This document shows, in pieces, positions 55,901 through 58,593 of a stretch of DNA of 64,000 nucleotides; position 1 is the first letter of the stretch, and every line of letters starts with the position of its first letter. Below the pieces are notes generated by a model. That model was not told the DNA's origin. It did not search any database and was given only the letters and a program-made list of their open reading frames with translations. Source of the stretch: Candidatus Caenarcanales bacterium (lineage in GTDB: Bacteria > Cyanobacteriota > Vampirovibrionia > Caenarcaniphilales > Caenarcanaceae); NCBI GenBank assembly GCA_030065015.1, contig JASJDU010000001.1:77814-141813 (forward strand), written 5' to 3'. The translations under genes and the position numbers were made by a program.

Positions 55901-56999
55901 AACTTACACACTCAATGTAAGACTAACTGATAATTTGGGCGAAGTAGCTACAGGTACTGATACTTTTACAATCAATAATGCTATTCCAGTAATATCTAAT
56001 TTAGATGCGGTAACTAATGACGTCACTAACGAAGCTGATTCTTTAAATGATGTTGCGAATCCTGGTTTCTTATCATTATCAGTGAATATAAGTGATTCAG
56101 ATAATTCTATTACTGAATATGCCTTCAAAATAGATAATGGTGACTACCAAACTTTTGCGGATCTAACAAGCTTTAACAATGCAATAGCAGCCTATGATGG
56201 AACTGGACTCTCTGAAGGAGAGCACTCACTCACGGTAAGAGCTACTGATGACGTTGCTTCAATTCAAGAAACGGTTAGCTTTAATATAAATTCTGCACCA
56301 ACTATATCTATGCCAGATAGTTTAGGAACGAGAACGGCCGGTTCTGCTATTGGCTATTTATGGGCAGTCCCGAGTGATGTTGATGGAAATCTTTCAAGCT
56401 TCAATGTTGTAATTAAGGATAGCTCAAACACAGAGGTTTTCAATACTACATATAACTCTTTAACCGATTATCAAAATGCACTCAATGGTGGTTCTTTAAC
56501 AACGGGCCTAGTTGATGGAGATTACACTTTTGAGCTTACTGTTACTGACTCTTTAGGAGTATCCTTCAATGATAGTGCTAACCTTACGATAGGTGCGACT
56601 GAAGTATTCCCAGGATCATCCCTCTCAGATGGTCAGACAATAAATGAGTCTTTTTCTACTGGTGACTCTGGCCCAACTGCTGACAACTTATATCCTGGAA
56701 GCACTTTTGTTGTTCCAGATAATTCTCAACGTTATGATGACTATAGAATTGTTGTTCCTGCTAACAGTACAGCAACTGTAACTTTAACTTCAACAAATGC
56801 TTCAGATTGGGTAGGAATGTGGTTTGTTAATGAAGAGAATACAAAAGCACTTGGCTTTCTACAAGAATTCTTTAGCACAGGCGAAACACAATCATTAGCA
56901 TATGAAAACACCAGTAATAGCGACATGGTTATCCACTTTAGAACTGCAAGAGATGATTTTGCCAACAGTAACTATACTGTCTCTTTAGCTATCAGTTGA
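31944..56999 (+). CDS. giant multidomain Ig-like/cadherin-like surface protein (8,351 residues)
   Basis: One uninterrupted frame. The layout is: residues 1-175, basic then acidic/Pro-rich with no clear signal peptide; a PKD-like domain (about 176-275); two related domains of about 140 residues (276-556); six cadherin-like repeats (560-1141); a PKD-like section with about twelve DxDxDG-type calcium loops (about 1250-3270); a long array of Ig-like repeats in A-B-C order (from about 3271); and a terminal PPC-like domain. A lamin-tail domain (about 4444-4597), a LamG domain (about 7563-7783) and many PPC-like domains sit inside individual repeats. No RTX repeats, LPXTG motif or transmembrane anchor is seen. 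The composition (Asp, Ser, Asn, Thr, Gly; almost no Cys) fits a calcium-stiffened extracellular adhesin or predation/biofilm factor. Secretion route and partners are unknown. Confidence 0.9.
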   Translation: MARGRRNKNRGNPSEYPQDPKKRIKKIGFDVRERIVPGSFLAVIPFAAEAIANMNAVDFDSVPLLTFPVDEEISFPFFEYETPIPSPEFTQKQTSNEVEVGRVPLIEAMPYRESAISDITPIQNPPRESANEPLDLPEATETPDTVSPNIPEFFQSASTEDDSDTSVMMDTDDSANLPPEAALAVDRIVNQGRPVIFDATGSFDLDGEIVSYTFDFGNGQTYTETINSAPDGRFDGITSFTYNETGSVQTSVTVIDDQGASDTAFQDISIVNQAPIFLSPGDTTPGIAGLEDPLLSDPSNTQDSPGTPFIEGSLDAVKNDGTAESINNIIQFGQDWTAIANAVDTDGNIENYLFWIDENQDGVFSSFEFAGLSQTGELDLTFSDFSLNAGEDYQMAVRAFDNSGGSATSFDNFHVNVGPVFLVPGDENPLAPGVEDSTLSDPVHIQDQSSTPWIEGKLDAVKNDGSQASINNVVPNDQNWTAIANAFDQDGVIEDYKFWIKDETGDFVFAGNSKTGEINIDHNLFSLNPGESYEMRVEAFDDTGASNISLDTFTVNSFPIAQNDIVSTPEDTILEIQASDLLINDSDPNNDTLQIVSNTSTSNGSLNFDGIKFTYTPSKDFNGNDSFTYVISDGQGGTASATVEINVTPVNDAPSALNDSYDVSEDATLNIPAQGVLDNDSDIDGDTLQSILVSGPNNGTLSLNPDGSFQYTPNPNFNGSDSFTYLANDGSANSNIATVNINVLPVNDPPEAIDDNYITEENTALNVPSGTGVLINDRDLADPADLLNVLSADSTSSQGGSITVNPDGSFSYTPQTGFSGVDTFNYILTDNNGGTDTGTVTVSVNKAGVTPPVAVDDSFTGLEDNNLNLNVLDGSGGGLDFDPDGGTLSVVSFTQPSNGTVTDNGGGNFTFTPNKDFFGTDSFTYTISDGQGGFDSATVSINIDPVNDPPEALNDSFTIDEDGTLNIAADGVLSNDSDIEGDPLNAVLVSGPSNGTLSLNPDGSFHYTPDSDFNGTDSFVYKANDGTVDSNTATVTINVTPVNDAPIALDDFYNTQEDITLNIPSKGVLINDSDIDGDTINSILVSGPSNGSLTLNPDGSFDYTPNKDYFGTDSFTYVANDGSENSNLATVQININQENDPFVGGIDAVAVPTINFSDTDTIILGDDLVFGIDVTDNDGIASTGGYSYSIDGGSTSTYDDIASLTAAINKEGPSLNPGTHSLTVIVKDTLGNDGTFFDTIEVLDPNLTALLDVPANAAFDIDGSGPEPASSGFNPGAITLDGSKSSSVPLAPIDKYEFDFDNDGTFDYTETSTNAPDGNFDGIVTNNFSTGGSQTVGLQITDIFGNTDSTAASFTINSPPEAIITAGDFAAIGVSTNIFGNDSIDPDGNLQQYKFEVFDPTGNLVNTIIETAPIGDGDVAHVFTELGVHKVVLTVTDSLGLTDSVTHNIEVVEAPTANLSTSSDGGSGSQLAFNDTSDNGGTVDPNVNVNPDFDNNPSDDYVPPEIGDEGFVNNDNSGQINPQSFGSEFGPNGFSAPDPDPITPPAETIEVINADAWVTLTAQDSSSALGPIDRYEYDFDNDGIIDFVEQRLDTDGDGTVDSNLFSLSGIPLIDPTKNTSLGSDIELTGGAQPTEVIVDINPTLSFSTIEEAEEFLNTFDFSASLSSTDPNKVEYGLNDYTVTLKFADGSQESETLQYYVISPELASEDSLDTSFDGITKFKYLLGPDDQPDEVPHVNAVQEDVEFLDVSAKAVVTDIFGLPATATSKFQLSLSSLIPPVIELDSVTSNGIDPNIPNNEYYEGVPIEFDFSSSYDEDGTLEEYLLDLNGDGTYNIRSSSSILEHTFTEAGTYNISYTGVDDGGRLGNIESLTIEVQDNQAPTLSPVASSDFLTTFDKTSTDESTTFTSNAQDSDGDVVKWEFTFDFFLNQGFGWQLSRTPDITEWIGGYDHNGDGVIGYIGLDSSGNVIDERFDYAADGVADGIVNYTYDTAGDFNYRVTAFDNLGVRSTTTASVSVAVPSYVNLNADPEVINPGEALTKLDASGATSGFGEIIRYEFDFEYSSSEDSLDGKTDGISSIEYVEWKGGYDHDGDGIIDASESVDRTDDGTFDGKFTGEYFYDDNTPRDLTTVVKITDSLNNTYIDNDSITINANPNLGMNVSYADPKNPGTLVLIDSSSVDGPSSDDQDVRIYTGIDVFEFSGIDVYEFNIYEVGDVNGNSTPNELVSTYIERFGTNTLYSSVAGDVSNADTADQDNAISLASAARQAVLDGGGSASAADTAYDNTYNAHRINGYQFSVGGIHTSAVYSSLNEMNTALQEFNSDVKSDSTGEYVTPGDYAVTVTLFDPDGTQVISQTGVVNAPDGVWSGSVKYEFPEQGTYRIHVKGTDFFGLSGTHETTFTAYEGTPSVDYQIYQKDQSGDLISPVMIGSASNVASYNPGDTMYFDASGTTIPDGKGSIVEYRFDGNGDSFFEYIERREVGTDGILGTADDVFSAYSGSIAAGDDGVLGTIDDVLENVSAVTFDGSFDGIYQHTFAEGDIARGTVVESTVQVVSDSGVASTSLNNLWNLNYSPVVEDINARPSEEAWYGDLAIGIFTVDNDQSTKDIVLDGAFKILDAETFVAEYSFEWDSNGDGTLDSSYTETSSNALDGTFDGLASVNFDNSANDGSPDVREIKVTVVDSMGLSDSISNYITINQAPENDLISYNSFTNQESSIFSVGQSVEFRSQSSDINETQDPSSIDKYLHLGSIGRYEFDFNNDGVFDYTESDPGFIFWTQGRDFSNYDELNFGISEDGSSDGVAFNTYTSEGTYTINVRTTDFSGLTSESTTSVTIVAPPVVSLDVAGVDEVDGVDIVNPNSSSVNNTIDLTATSPTAVEYRFDLDNDGVYEIINSTGIIEDYQTSLDAGVYDANVIVLDSEGLFASDSVQFRVNESPSWLEITRDELINPGGKISYFLSNATDDIGVDRLRIDFNTDINGNGQDDDFVLFNSSLQIIDGDASLISENDSLNKLITTAQISEVGTYNITLTAIDKYGLTATDSHTFEVNTPPVLETSELGIIGAGNQFVIDASSSSDTQNNLTKYEFDFNNDGTFDYTEWYQGFDHNQDGVTTFLERTQDLALDGTFDGRVSSSLKLDSNGDGTVDTAIGDLFYGTPGNYTYTIQVSDSLGLTDSKAYTFDIVEGPQTSFSETPTSLVNPGTFQFIIEDISSNSTEIDTYELDINSDGTFDLQSADGTFNVEFSTAGSQTLTAKITDKLGLFNEKDFTFSINAAPEITNFDAVTNSEDGLKDADNNVIKAGEALSHLLFFSDVDENASSFSFSVNGGSVNEYTSLNAYQDALKAFDTSGLASNQVHTLEVTVTDNLGLSKTEASNFTINAEPTPIIDAVKDNELNQVFDSIDFLINSGSSLDFDQNAQFYEYRIDGELWSLQYTSASAFTNAINNAASSLEIGEHTIEVRVIDSLGLIGNSSSNFTINQATTITSLDPVDSGLGASGNIINPSASNGHSLSPSISIEEGNSPVTEYQYNISQGTSIDSANWVSVDKDINGDNTFDSDDLIQAIKNQGDTLTQSGDYILAVKAKDSIGEGPVTTESFTVNDQPKLTIDSIGQDTSGADSNSDLINPDESLSSSIDFDNVTGEIASNGVSVTLGGSTNTFNTTAEAISFIDNFDLSTLSVGDNTLSVTITDEFGLSDTASHVFAINESPNIASIDSVEGDIDNVIVKGNMNFAIEASDSNNNINGYQFKFDGGDWSETYSTVELLASAVNSTGNSAELGEHTIEVKALDSLGLESSVATSNFTIADAVSINSLDAVSTGSGADGNIINPAGQNSLSLDVSIDVSEGSIPINSYEYSISKLGQSDSFINVTDVNNDNSTDEQDLIKMINDSASSITEAGNYILKVKISDALETATASSNFTVNDRPSVTSFDVVSEDSPNETQDSGNLINPNTNFNPSIVVDNTTGTISKFEYSLDGTNYSDFDGSTIPGVTSGTSIFVRVTDEYGLTSDSIESTYTVNKAPEGGGIDANVSDADNTFHIGNMDFGFTSSFTDSTGEITEYQYRLNGNNWQTGFTNVTTLTSSINSSGNGLSIGEHTLEVKAIDSLGLESSVKSSNFTLGNPISITGLDAVKGSAEDIVNPQGSNSLPLDAAVTITDGGIPIDSYEFKIDSSKESGSWTTVTDVNGGGIDTSDLIDMINSASSSLTNEGEHTLFVKATDAIDSSTASTTFTVNDQPVISNFDPVPSDQVNETLDDGNLINPNVSFNVSFDTSNDVGTIAKFEYSLDGTNFTEFNGTSIPGVNSGTQIFVRATDEFGLVSEVVSESFTLNEAPSVGDIDANVSTGNTVFAVGEFDFGIVSNFTDTTGNIVEYQYRLDGGTWQTGFTDTNSLTSDINSEGNSLDIGDYTLEVKAIDSLGLESQVASDNFTLGRPVELSNLDAVAGSDDGANVVINEMSILGTDQVELINRGNEVIDISGWWFCSKFSYAQLSSLNIVSGSLNLNPGETVVLSGFSLDDSAGDLGLYSSNSFSSTSAIQDFVQWGASGQGRESVADAKGIWTAGDFINVSSLTSAQSIEFDGLGNSSSDWYIQATPTFGSANQFLDASVANIINPTGQGGLSLNASLSIDDGGTGLTSLQFSLVKSGQVESFTTVTDVNSDTKVDELDLVKMVNDRTSLLSLPGEYDLTVQATNAIDSDSVSTSFFVNDSPVVSNLDAVSQDATNESIDSENLIKPDSDLDISFNSNNQFGVVNKYEYSFDGSNFNEFNGASISGVNSGSQLFVRLTDNYGLTSNTLMDSYTINEAPSNGTIDANESDADNTFHIGNMDFAITSDFTDSTGSIVEYQYRLDGTNWQGGFTDTTTLTSSINSAGNTLSTGSYTVEVKAVDSLGLESQVATSNFTLANPITISGLDAVKDSTLDVINPEGKADLGLNADVTINSGGIPIESYEYKIDSTKETGSWTTVTDVNGGGIDTSDLIQLINNSSASITNDGDHTLFVKATDAVDSSTASTTFTVNDLPTIINFDPVPSDVQDQALDDGNIINPNVDFGIKLDVDNTLGNISTFEYSFDNTNWNTFDGTTVPGVTSGTQMFVRATDSFGLVSEAVSANFTVNQAPGTGSIDAHIGDADNTFDAGQVNFGITSAFSDSTGTIVEYQYRIDGGTWNGNLTNTSSLTSAINTDANTNFTGGTHTIEVKAIDSLGLESGIASSSYTITQQNLQINSFDAVSTGAGESNNIVNPGGENNYNLAAAIDITEGASPVTEYQYSIFRTEDVVDTWKVVTDQDSDTDVDKDDLILAINAETNNLSAAGDYVLKVKAYDENNELTKLVLNFDGSGTEELTLSDGLNPLFENSFFDDYTTTVKAGESIEINLTGSDFNEYLQLLNKNDSTLIQSDDNSGDGDNAKITYTNSSTSDLDVIVRATSTSPQYSTGSYTISATNPNTSDNYTLIGEKVIDGGILATDGFTVNDRPTINIIDAIETAVPGSVDNVDNLVAASTDFKTGFSFFNTIGSASGYEYSIDDGTTWTSFDGSAGELTVPGQTESGEIQIRVTDEYGLTSELSTADGTVHGTLINDGVSNPLDSNSNRYYDDYSFTLGAGETVSLLMIGDNVAENLYLIDKSTGDELRNDTGSETSNFFADARISYLNSSTSSIDLIARASHRYNDQLGDYSLTVTNNSDGSNYQLTPLTDKGIPLNQFFINTAPTPSIDTVDANNDNIIAEGNMNFAINSGVSLDANDNVASYEYRIDGGSWQTGFTSQSSLTNAINAAGNAFTIGTHTVDVKVIDSFGLEGSDSDSFTVVNGLTISGLDAVSQDVTNSGVAANETNNVAVPGFLSPTVTINASPGDSISEYAFAVQNSKLSGSFDSNDPTTDMRGYTVTYDEFETTLKAGENIDIDLITDLTSSDSLHIQIIDQTDDSLLLDTWDYGTTGDFQYTSNSTSDTDVTIRLGIRETNPDVAYTVTSSTHSLKEDWRTFTDETSFKAAFNNFDGESLGSGESKLFVRATDSKGFATDSVDFIVNERPTLKFDPVTADNASSNPSANVIDVGGNLSVSLSDVSDDGTIAGYKYIISDSSNNPIDTSSVFTDETSLISGVNSATSSLTSDKYKLDVVAVDNYGAEGLVGGDGFDGTLVDAFNLQDGVNIGFQGEARVVDEYFTTIDAGETIDINISSNANISMDPIITVYDLDTNLELASRPESSWGDTSASLSYTNNLTSGRDLLIRFDEGIDPSSTTEESYTLTISNSEIVRPDVFFSINSAPSPTIDAIIGDDDNISQQLNFGFSSTDVDNDIEKYEYKFDGAATWTELAGSTYDGTINGELTTTDDSLFVQFGGYFSGTLYSDYYYTTIKDGETFDFTINADFDSYVSINDLGTASEYYGSSSSSGSFTNNEGKDINVRVQIRSDYSSSNIGNYTFIADGFTFTEANSSQEEFLKSAIEEIGNAFTDNAEHTLEVRLTDSFGQVGTASDTFVINSNEQAYIGEFDIITQDSKFSVADSNTISTLGGSFSVNIPDLSSSFNGTNIISSDSSFDGTLQAGDFVFDSSNSDVYSDFYYATLNPYETINLSLDSSLGQNADIKIYDLSDSNSRFEFDINALSNFLDESEYNAGNSLEELSFTYGVYDGTVDGILAENTDPTVAKMFNNSDVSVDKYNFQLAAGQTIDFNVNGQDSNFDPLLTFVNLDHDTNPIVLEGDGTIQQVLTNDDQYDGSRYYDEYTTTILAGDTINLSLRETGAGPNLELYDAQNNTILRSDSDWNSSNTAFISHTNSATSDLDVKIRVTTYSTDQEASYTLTATNSTNSSDYYLIATEADRTLVGDYQFDSQNNLYSITNPTVAPVNIELTLGSSSSSTTGYTLIALDQGTSQNIEIRESVEDPIELLIKVESEQPGGTGSYTLNTGGATVYKPIEFTDGEIRGSISTDDFQSSNNRFTDVYYVELEAGDTLDLRAYSPDFNESFDSFEMAVYDSTGNQLQTSSFTQYYESFGSSIQNSGTDTEVFTIAVYSTDTSQFGDYVIDLQGKTAYTSPFSDSVSSFGQTAEGILNELGQPSDVVATYQFIIKDSEGAVKYTSPEYNSLADYQNGMNSFDLNTNNITPGDYTLEAILKDSLGSLVLQGFDEVVTGSIASDDSSLEYSGSASSNLEGVYGRNGTHYYDDYTIEFPAESDRLYILAEELSVENGLNNSDGLSINLFDKQSGVRLNDFTIWLSSSGSSYNHTDFEDFTGNEILIRVSSYDAEALGDYKLRIPGFLVQPADETIPIAKFTVTSESLAEPPTVSLNDTGVVDVVTQDVAGSQNLGNIISAGTNLSVSLDGLSFSDVSVIVNYEYQIVDSSGTTVSSDTATDLTSLESKLNSFDTSNLNEDTYSIKIGAINDSGKSTFTQVVGEITSNDHYDGYWFGDQVDRYTTVIKAGETINLSVTPANSSSAQLLIQDFNKYDPGGPGGDGLLKGVSDYSLSTGDSLETSYENTSSEDIKVLIQVSSGYNQNEFDPSIKEPYLLTAPGYALESVKQANNDYENENLLSFTVNSKPDFSLDAINDVTEGLVQADKNITYSGNVNVTIGEGGYTIPNYENVINTDSPIAYYKLDDSTLALDSSGNSLNGTFISSPEIVEDSFSELSPNGNSLKLDGTNYVDLPDITTDLSQGFTIEFWINPNDSYLWSSGENINFIELGTSNNADLISVYSNGGGLTVSVGGNNVFFGDQPGWRNPISYDEWQHIVVSQDDSGLVRAYHNGIELYGSNTVNNATSVTRTESFIGHGSSGQNYRGLIDEVAIFDSTLTFDQVVSHYEAGVKPVQNLDIDNNLTKYEYKIDGVNGDFVEVDFDTYTYDGTVNGLFKSDEDHFDAYWYAIMDIFTVTVEDGGTLNLELETGFDGYYSGSRLAIYDGSSHTLDSPSNGYIGNTSLSSNSVSNNEIERSSASLSYTNTSGSSQEIIIYAFSGNNSQAENEGVEYTLKATDGNSNNYQISHYDEISQREKLELFEEEINRVANTLTTETTYTLNVRLTDNLGEVATGTDTFTINNAIPVISNLDAVTNDVTNEADSLNDVANPGFLSLSVNISDSDNSITEYAFKIDNGDYQTFADLTSFNNAIAAYDGTGLSEGEHSLTVRATDDVASIQETVSFNINSAPTISMPDSLGTRTAGSAIGYLWAVPSDVDGNLSSFNVVIKDSSNTEVFNTTYNSLTDYQNALNGGSLTTGLVDGDYTFELTVTDSLGVSFNDSANLTIGATEVFPGSSLSDGQTINESFSTGDSGPTADNLYPGSTFVVPDNSQRYDDYRIVVPANSTATVTLTSTNASDWVGMWFVNEENTKALGFLQEFFSTGETQSLAYENTSNSDMVIHFRTARDDFANSNYTVSLAIS
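33612..35365 (+). repeat. six tandem cadherin-like (VCBS/Big_9-type) repeats in the giant protein
   Basis: Each unit is about 97 residues. It opens with an A-x-x-D-x-Y and ED segment, contains the turn GVLxNDSDxDGD, then LVSGPSNGTLSLNPDGSF, the F-x-G-x-D-S-F-T-Y strand, and ends in a P-V-N-D linker. Units 2, 5 and 6 are the most alike. Aspartates at the junctions probably bind calcium and stiffen the chain, as in related bacterial adhesins. Confidence 0.88.
35690..41755 (+). repeat. PKD-like section with repeated EF-hand-like calcium loops
   Basis: About a dozen copies of a YEFDFDNDGTFDYTE-type loop occur, near 35830, 36665, 37411, 38109, 39335, 39815, 40201, 40574, 40850, 41188 and 41593. 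Many are followed by an A-x-DGxFDG segment and a strand ending in a short T-x-x-x-T-D-x-x-G-x-x-D stretch. Spacing is irregular. The DxDxDGxxD pattern is that of dockerin-type or thrombospondin-3-type calcium sites. Confidence 0.75.
41755..51340 (+). repeat. array of three Ig-like repeat types in strict A-B-C order
   Basis: Eight successive A repeats start near 41755, 42740, 43701, 44640, 46050, 46981, 48331 and 49991. B and C follow each of the first seven; the eighth A is followed by a B and the array then continues beyond this segment in more disturbed form. A repeats end in N-x-A-P or N-x-S-P; B repeats carry I-D-A-x-x-x-D-A-D-N-T-F and end E-V-K-A-I-D-S-L-G-L-E-S; C repeats start with x-L-D-A-V and end F-x-V-N-D-x-P. 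Triads without inserted domains are about 930-985 bp. Confidence 0.8.
45272..45735 (+). other. lamin-tail domain (LTD) inserted in a C-type repeat
   Basis: VVINEMSILGTDQVELINRG opens the domain, followed by ISGWWF, LNPGETVVLSG and a region ending ATPTFGSANQF. These are the hallmarks of bacterial LTD domains. The host repeat resumes directly with NIINPTGQGGLSL, the continuation expected after x-L-D-A-V in other C repeats. Confidence 0.82.
47900..54460 (+). repeat. multiple PPC-like domains inserted within Ig-like repeats
   Basis: About eleven copies of a module with the core YDDYTTTVKAGESIEINL occur near 47985, 48680, 49555, 50385, 50945, 51560, 51860, 52045, 52715, 53370 and 54120; two more lie near 55450 and 56735. 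Each goes on to a short L-x-D-x-x-x-x-x-L strand, a Y-x-N-x-S-T-S stretch and a final Y-T-L-T strand. This is the pattern of bacterial pre-peptidase C-terminal (PPC) domains. Confidence 0.72.
54630..55290 (+). other. LamG/concanavalin-like domain inserted in a B-type repeat
   Basis: Begins at IAYYKLDDSTLALDSSGN, continues with GNSLKLDGTNYVDLP, FTIEFWINPND, EWQHIVVSQD and AYHNGIELYG, and ends with LIDEVAIFDSTLTFDQVVSH. This is the classic LamG/LamGL jelly-roll pattern, often carbohydrate- or protein-binding. The B repeat resumes just after it with LTKYEYKIDG. Confidence 0.88.
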
Positions 57000-57127
57000 T
57001 AAGACCAAATTCGATAGGAGAGTAATTCAAGAGAAATTAGGAGAATTGAGAATAAAAAAGATTTAATAGATAAAACCTCTAGGAAATTAGTAAATTAGCT
57101 TGAAACTTTCAAATTGATTTACACAAT

Positions 57128-58306
57128 ATGGACCTGGAAATTTCTCCAATAGCGGGAATAGGAAACAAAATACAAAAGACAATAAGGTCTCGAAAACTTC
57201 TAGCCGTTGTTCAGAATACTTCTTATTCTAGCCTGCCTTCTGTGGTTGCAAGAATATACGAACTAAGAAATGAAGTTGATGATAAGCCTTCTGTGCATAT
57301 TCCAAATCTTCTTGTTGCTTCAACAGAAGTTGATTCTTCATTGAGAGCAATTCCAGTTGTAAAAAATATTAAACAAGCCCTAAACAACATACCTATTCCT
57401 TTTAATTCTTTATCTTCAATTCAAAAGCTCTTAAATTGTGCAAGTACTTTATTGTATTCATTTGTATCTGATGAGATTGAAAACAAAGTTCAAGTTCTAC
57501 TAGGATCAGAGAAAGAAGAATATTTCTCAATAAAATTACCGGATTCTTATGTCGAGAATCAAGATTTAAACTCTCTTTATGAAGTTACACAAAAACAATT
57601 TTCGCAAGCCCTAGAGTCTATTCGAAGTCACTATTTACAAATTAATCTCTTCCAAAATTATTATGGGTCCTTAACAACCGAATCTATGCTACAAGAAATT
57701 GCATCCCTGAGAGAAGAGAATACCAGATTAAATCTTAAACTTCTGCCAAAGCAAAATCTCGCAAGTCCTGATCCTCAAGCTGAATATTTAAATCCAAGTG
57801 AAATAATCGAGAAAAATGGCATTCTAGATATTCATATTCCACTTACAAATGGCCAATTTCTACTAATCAGTTCAAGAAAAAGAGTAAGAGTACCTTCAAC
57901 AAATCCAACCGATCACACTCACGTAATTCAGTTATTTGACTCAGCTGGAGATCGGATTACCTATAAAACTTTATCTCCAAAACACTTTGACTTATTAGAT
58001 TGTTTGTTTCTTTTAAAAGCAAAAGAAATGCAAGAAAGCAAAAACAAAGAAGTTCACTTGGACTATGTGTTGGAAGAAGATTCTTTAAAAGAGATTTTTC
58101 AATCAGTTGGTTCTAGCACTAATAATTATGGAACGAAAATTTCACGAAATGCCAAATATTTAAATAAAGTTTTTTCTGAATTTTTTGAAGTTAATGCTGC
58201 TGAAACTAGTTTTGTTGTTTCATATTCAAAAAAAGATAAGCAAAAGAGCATTACTTTCAACATTCCACAAATAATCTTTCAAAAGTCTTTATCTAATGGC
58301 GATTAA
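57128..58306 (+). CDS. coiled-coil protein, paralog of the next gene, unknown function
   Basis: A 392-residue soluble protein, mostly helical to about residue 210 with a short coiled coil around LREEN (194-198), then a beta-containing domain to the end. It shares with the downstream protein the blocks IPLTNGQFLLI (237-247), an R-x-x-x-x-x-L-x-K-V-F-S block (340-350) and ITFNIPQIIFQK (375-386). It ends there and lacks the downstream protein's C-terminal domain. No signal peptide and no known family. It follows the giant gene by 128 bp on the same strand. An immunity, chaperone or scaffold role cannot be told apart from sequence. Confidence 0.7.
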   Translation: MDLEISPIAGIGNKIQKTIRSRKLLAVVQNTSYSSLPSVVARIYELRNEVDDKPSVHIPNLLVASTEVDSSLRAIPVVKNIKQALNNIPIPFNSLSSIQKLLNCASTLLYSFVSDEIENKVQVLLGSEKEEYFSIKLPDSYVENQDLNSLYEVTQKQFSQALESIRSHYLQINLFQNYYGSLTTESMLQEIASLREENTRLNLKLLPKQNLASPDPQAEYLNPSEIIEKNGILDIHIPLTNGQFLLISSRKRVRVPSTNPTDHTHVIQLFDSAGDRITYKTLSPKHFDLLDCLFLLKAKEMQESKNKEVHLDYVLEEDSLKEIFQSVGSSTNNYGTKISRNAKYLNKVFSEFFEVNAAETSFVVSYSKKDKQKSITFNIPQIIFQKSLSNGD

Positions 58307-58593
58307 ATAACTTACTCTGGCTTTCTTGGGTTCCAGTTTCTACAAACCTTATACATTTTTCTAGCAAGGAAAATTTCGGTAAACTTTCGATATTTATTGA
58401 TTTTGAAATATCTTGTAAATGACTTAAATTGGTAATCTACGGAGAATATTCTATTAGTTCTTTATAAAAGAATTCTCACAAACGATATTTATAATCCAGG
58501 CCCGATTAGCAAGCTTAATTATCATTTAATGCATAAAAGCTAAGCGTATTTATATTATTAAACCCAGATTTACATATTTACATACGTAATGTT

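Noticed and set aside
31994-56965. Many long open frames on the minus strand inside the giant gene (the longest 174 codons at 49718-50242)
   Set aside because: They mirror the codon pattern of the plus-strand gene (Ser- and Val-rich translations such as SVSELT). None has a known motif or its own ribosome binding site. The plus frame has continuous domain similarity.
31944-56999. Possible RTX/type I secretion adhesin
   Set aside because: I looked for GGxGxD nonapeptide repeats and found none. The Asp-rich loops are EF-hand-like or cadherin-type. No hlyB/hlyD/tolC-like gene is in the window.
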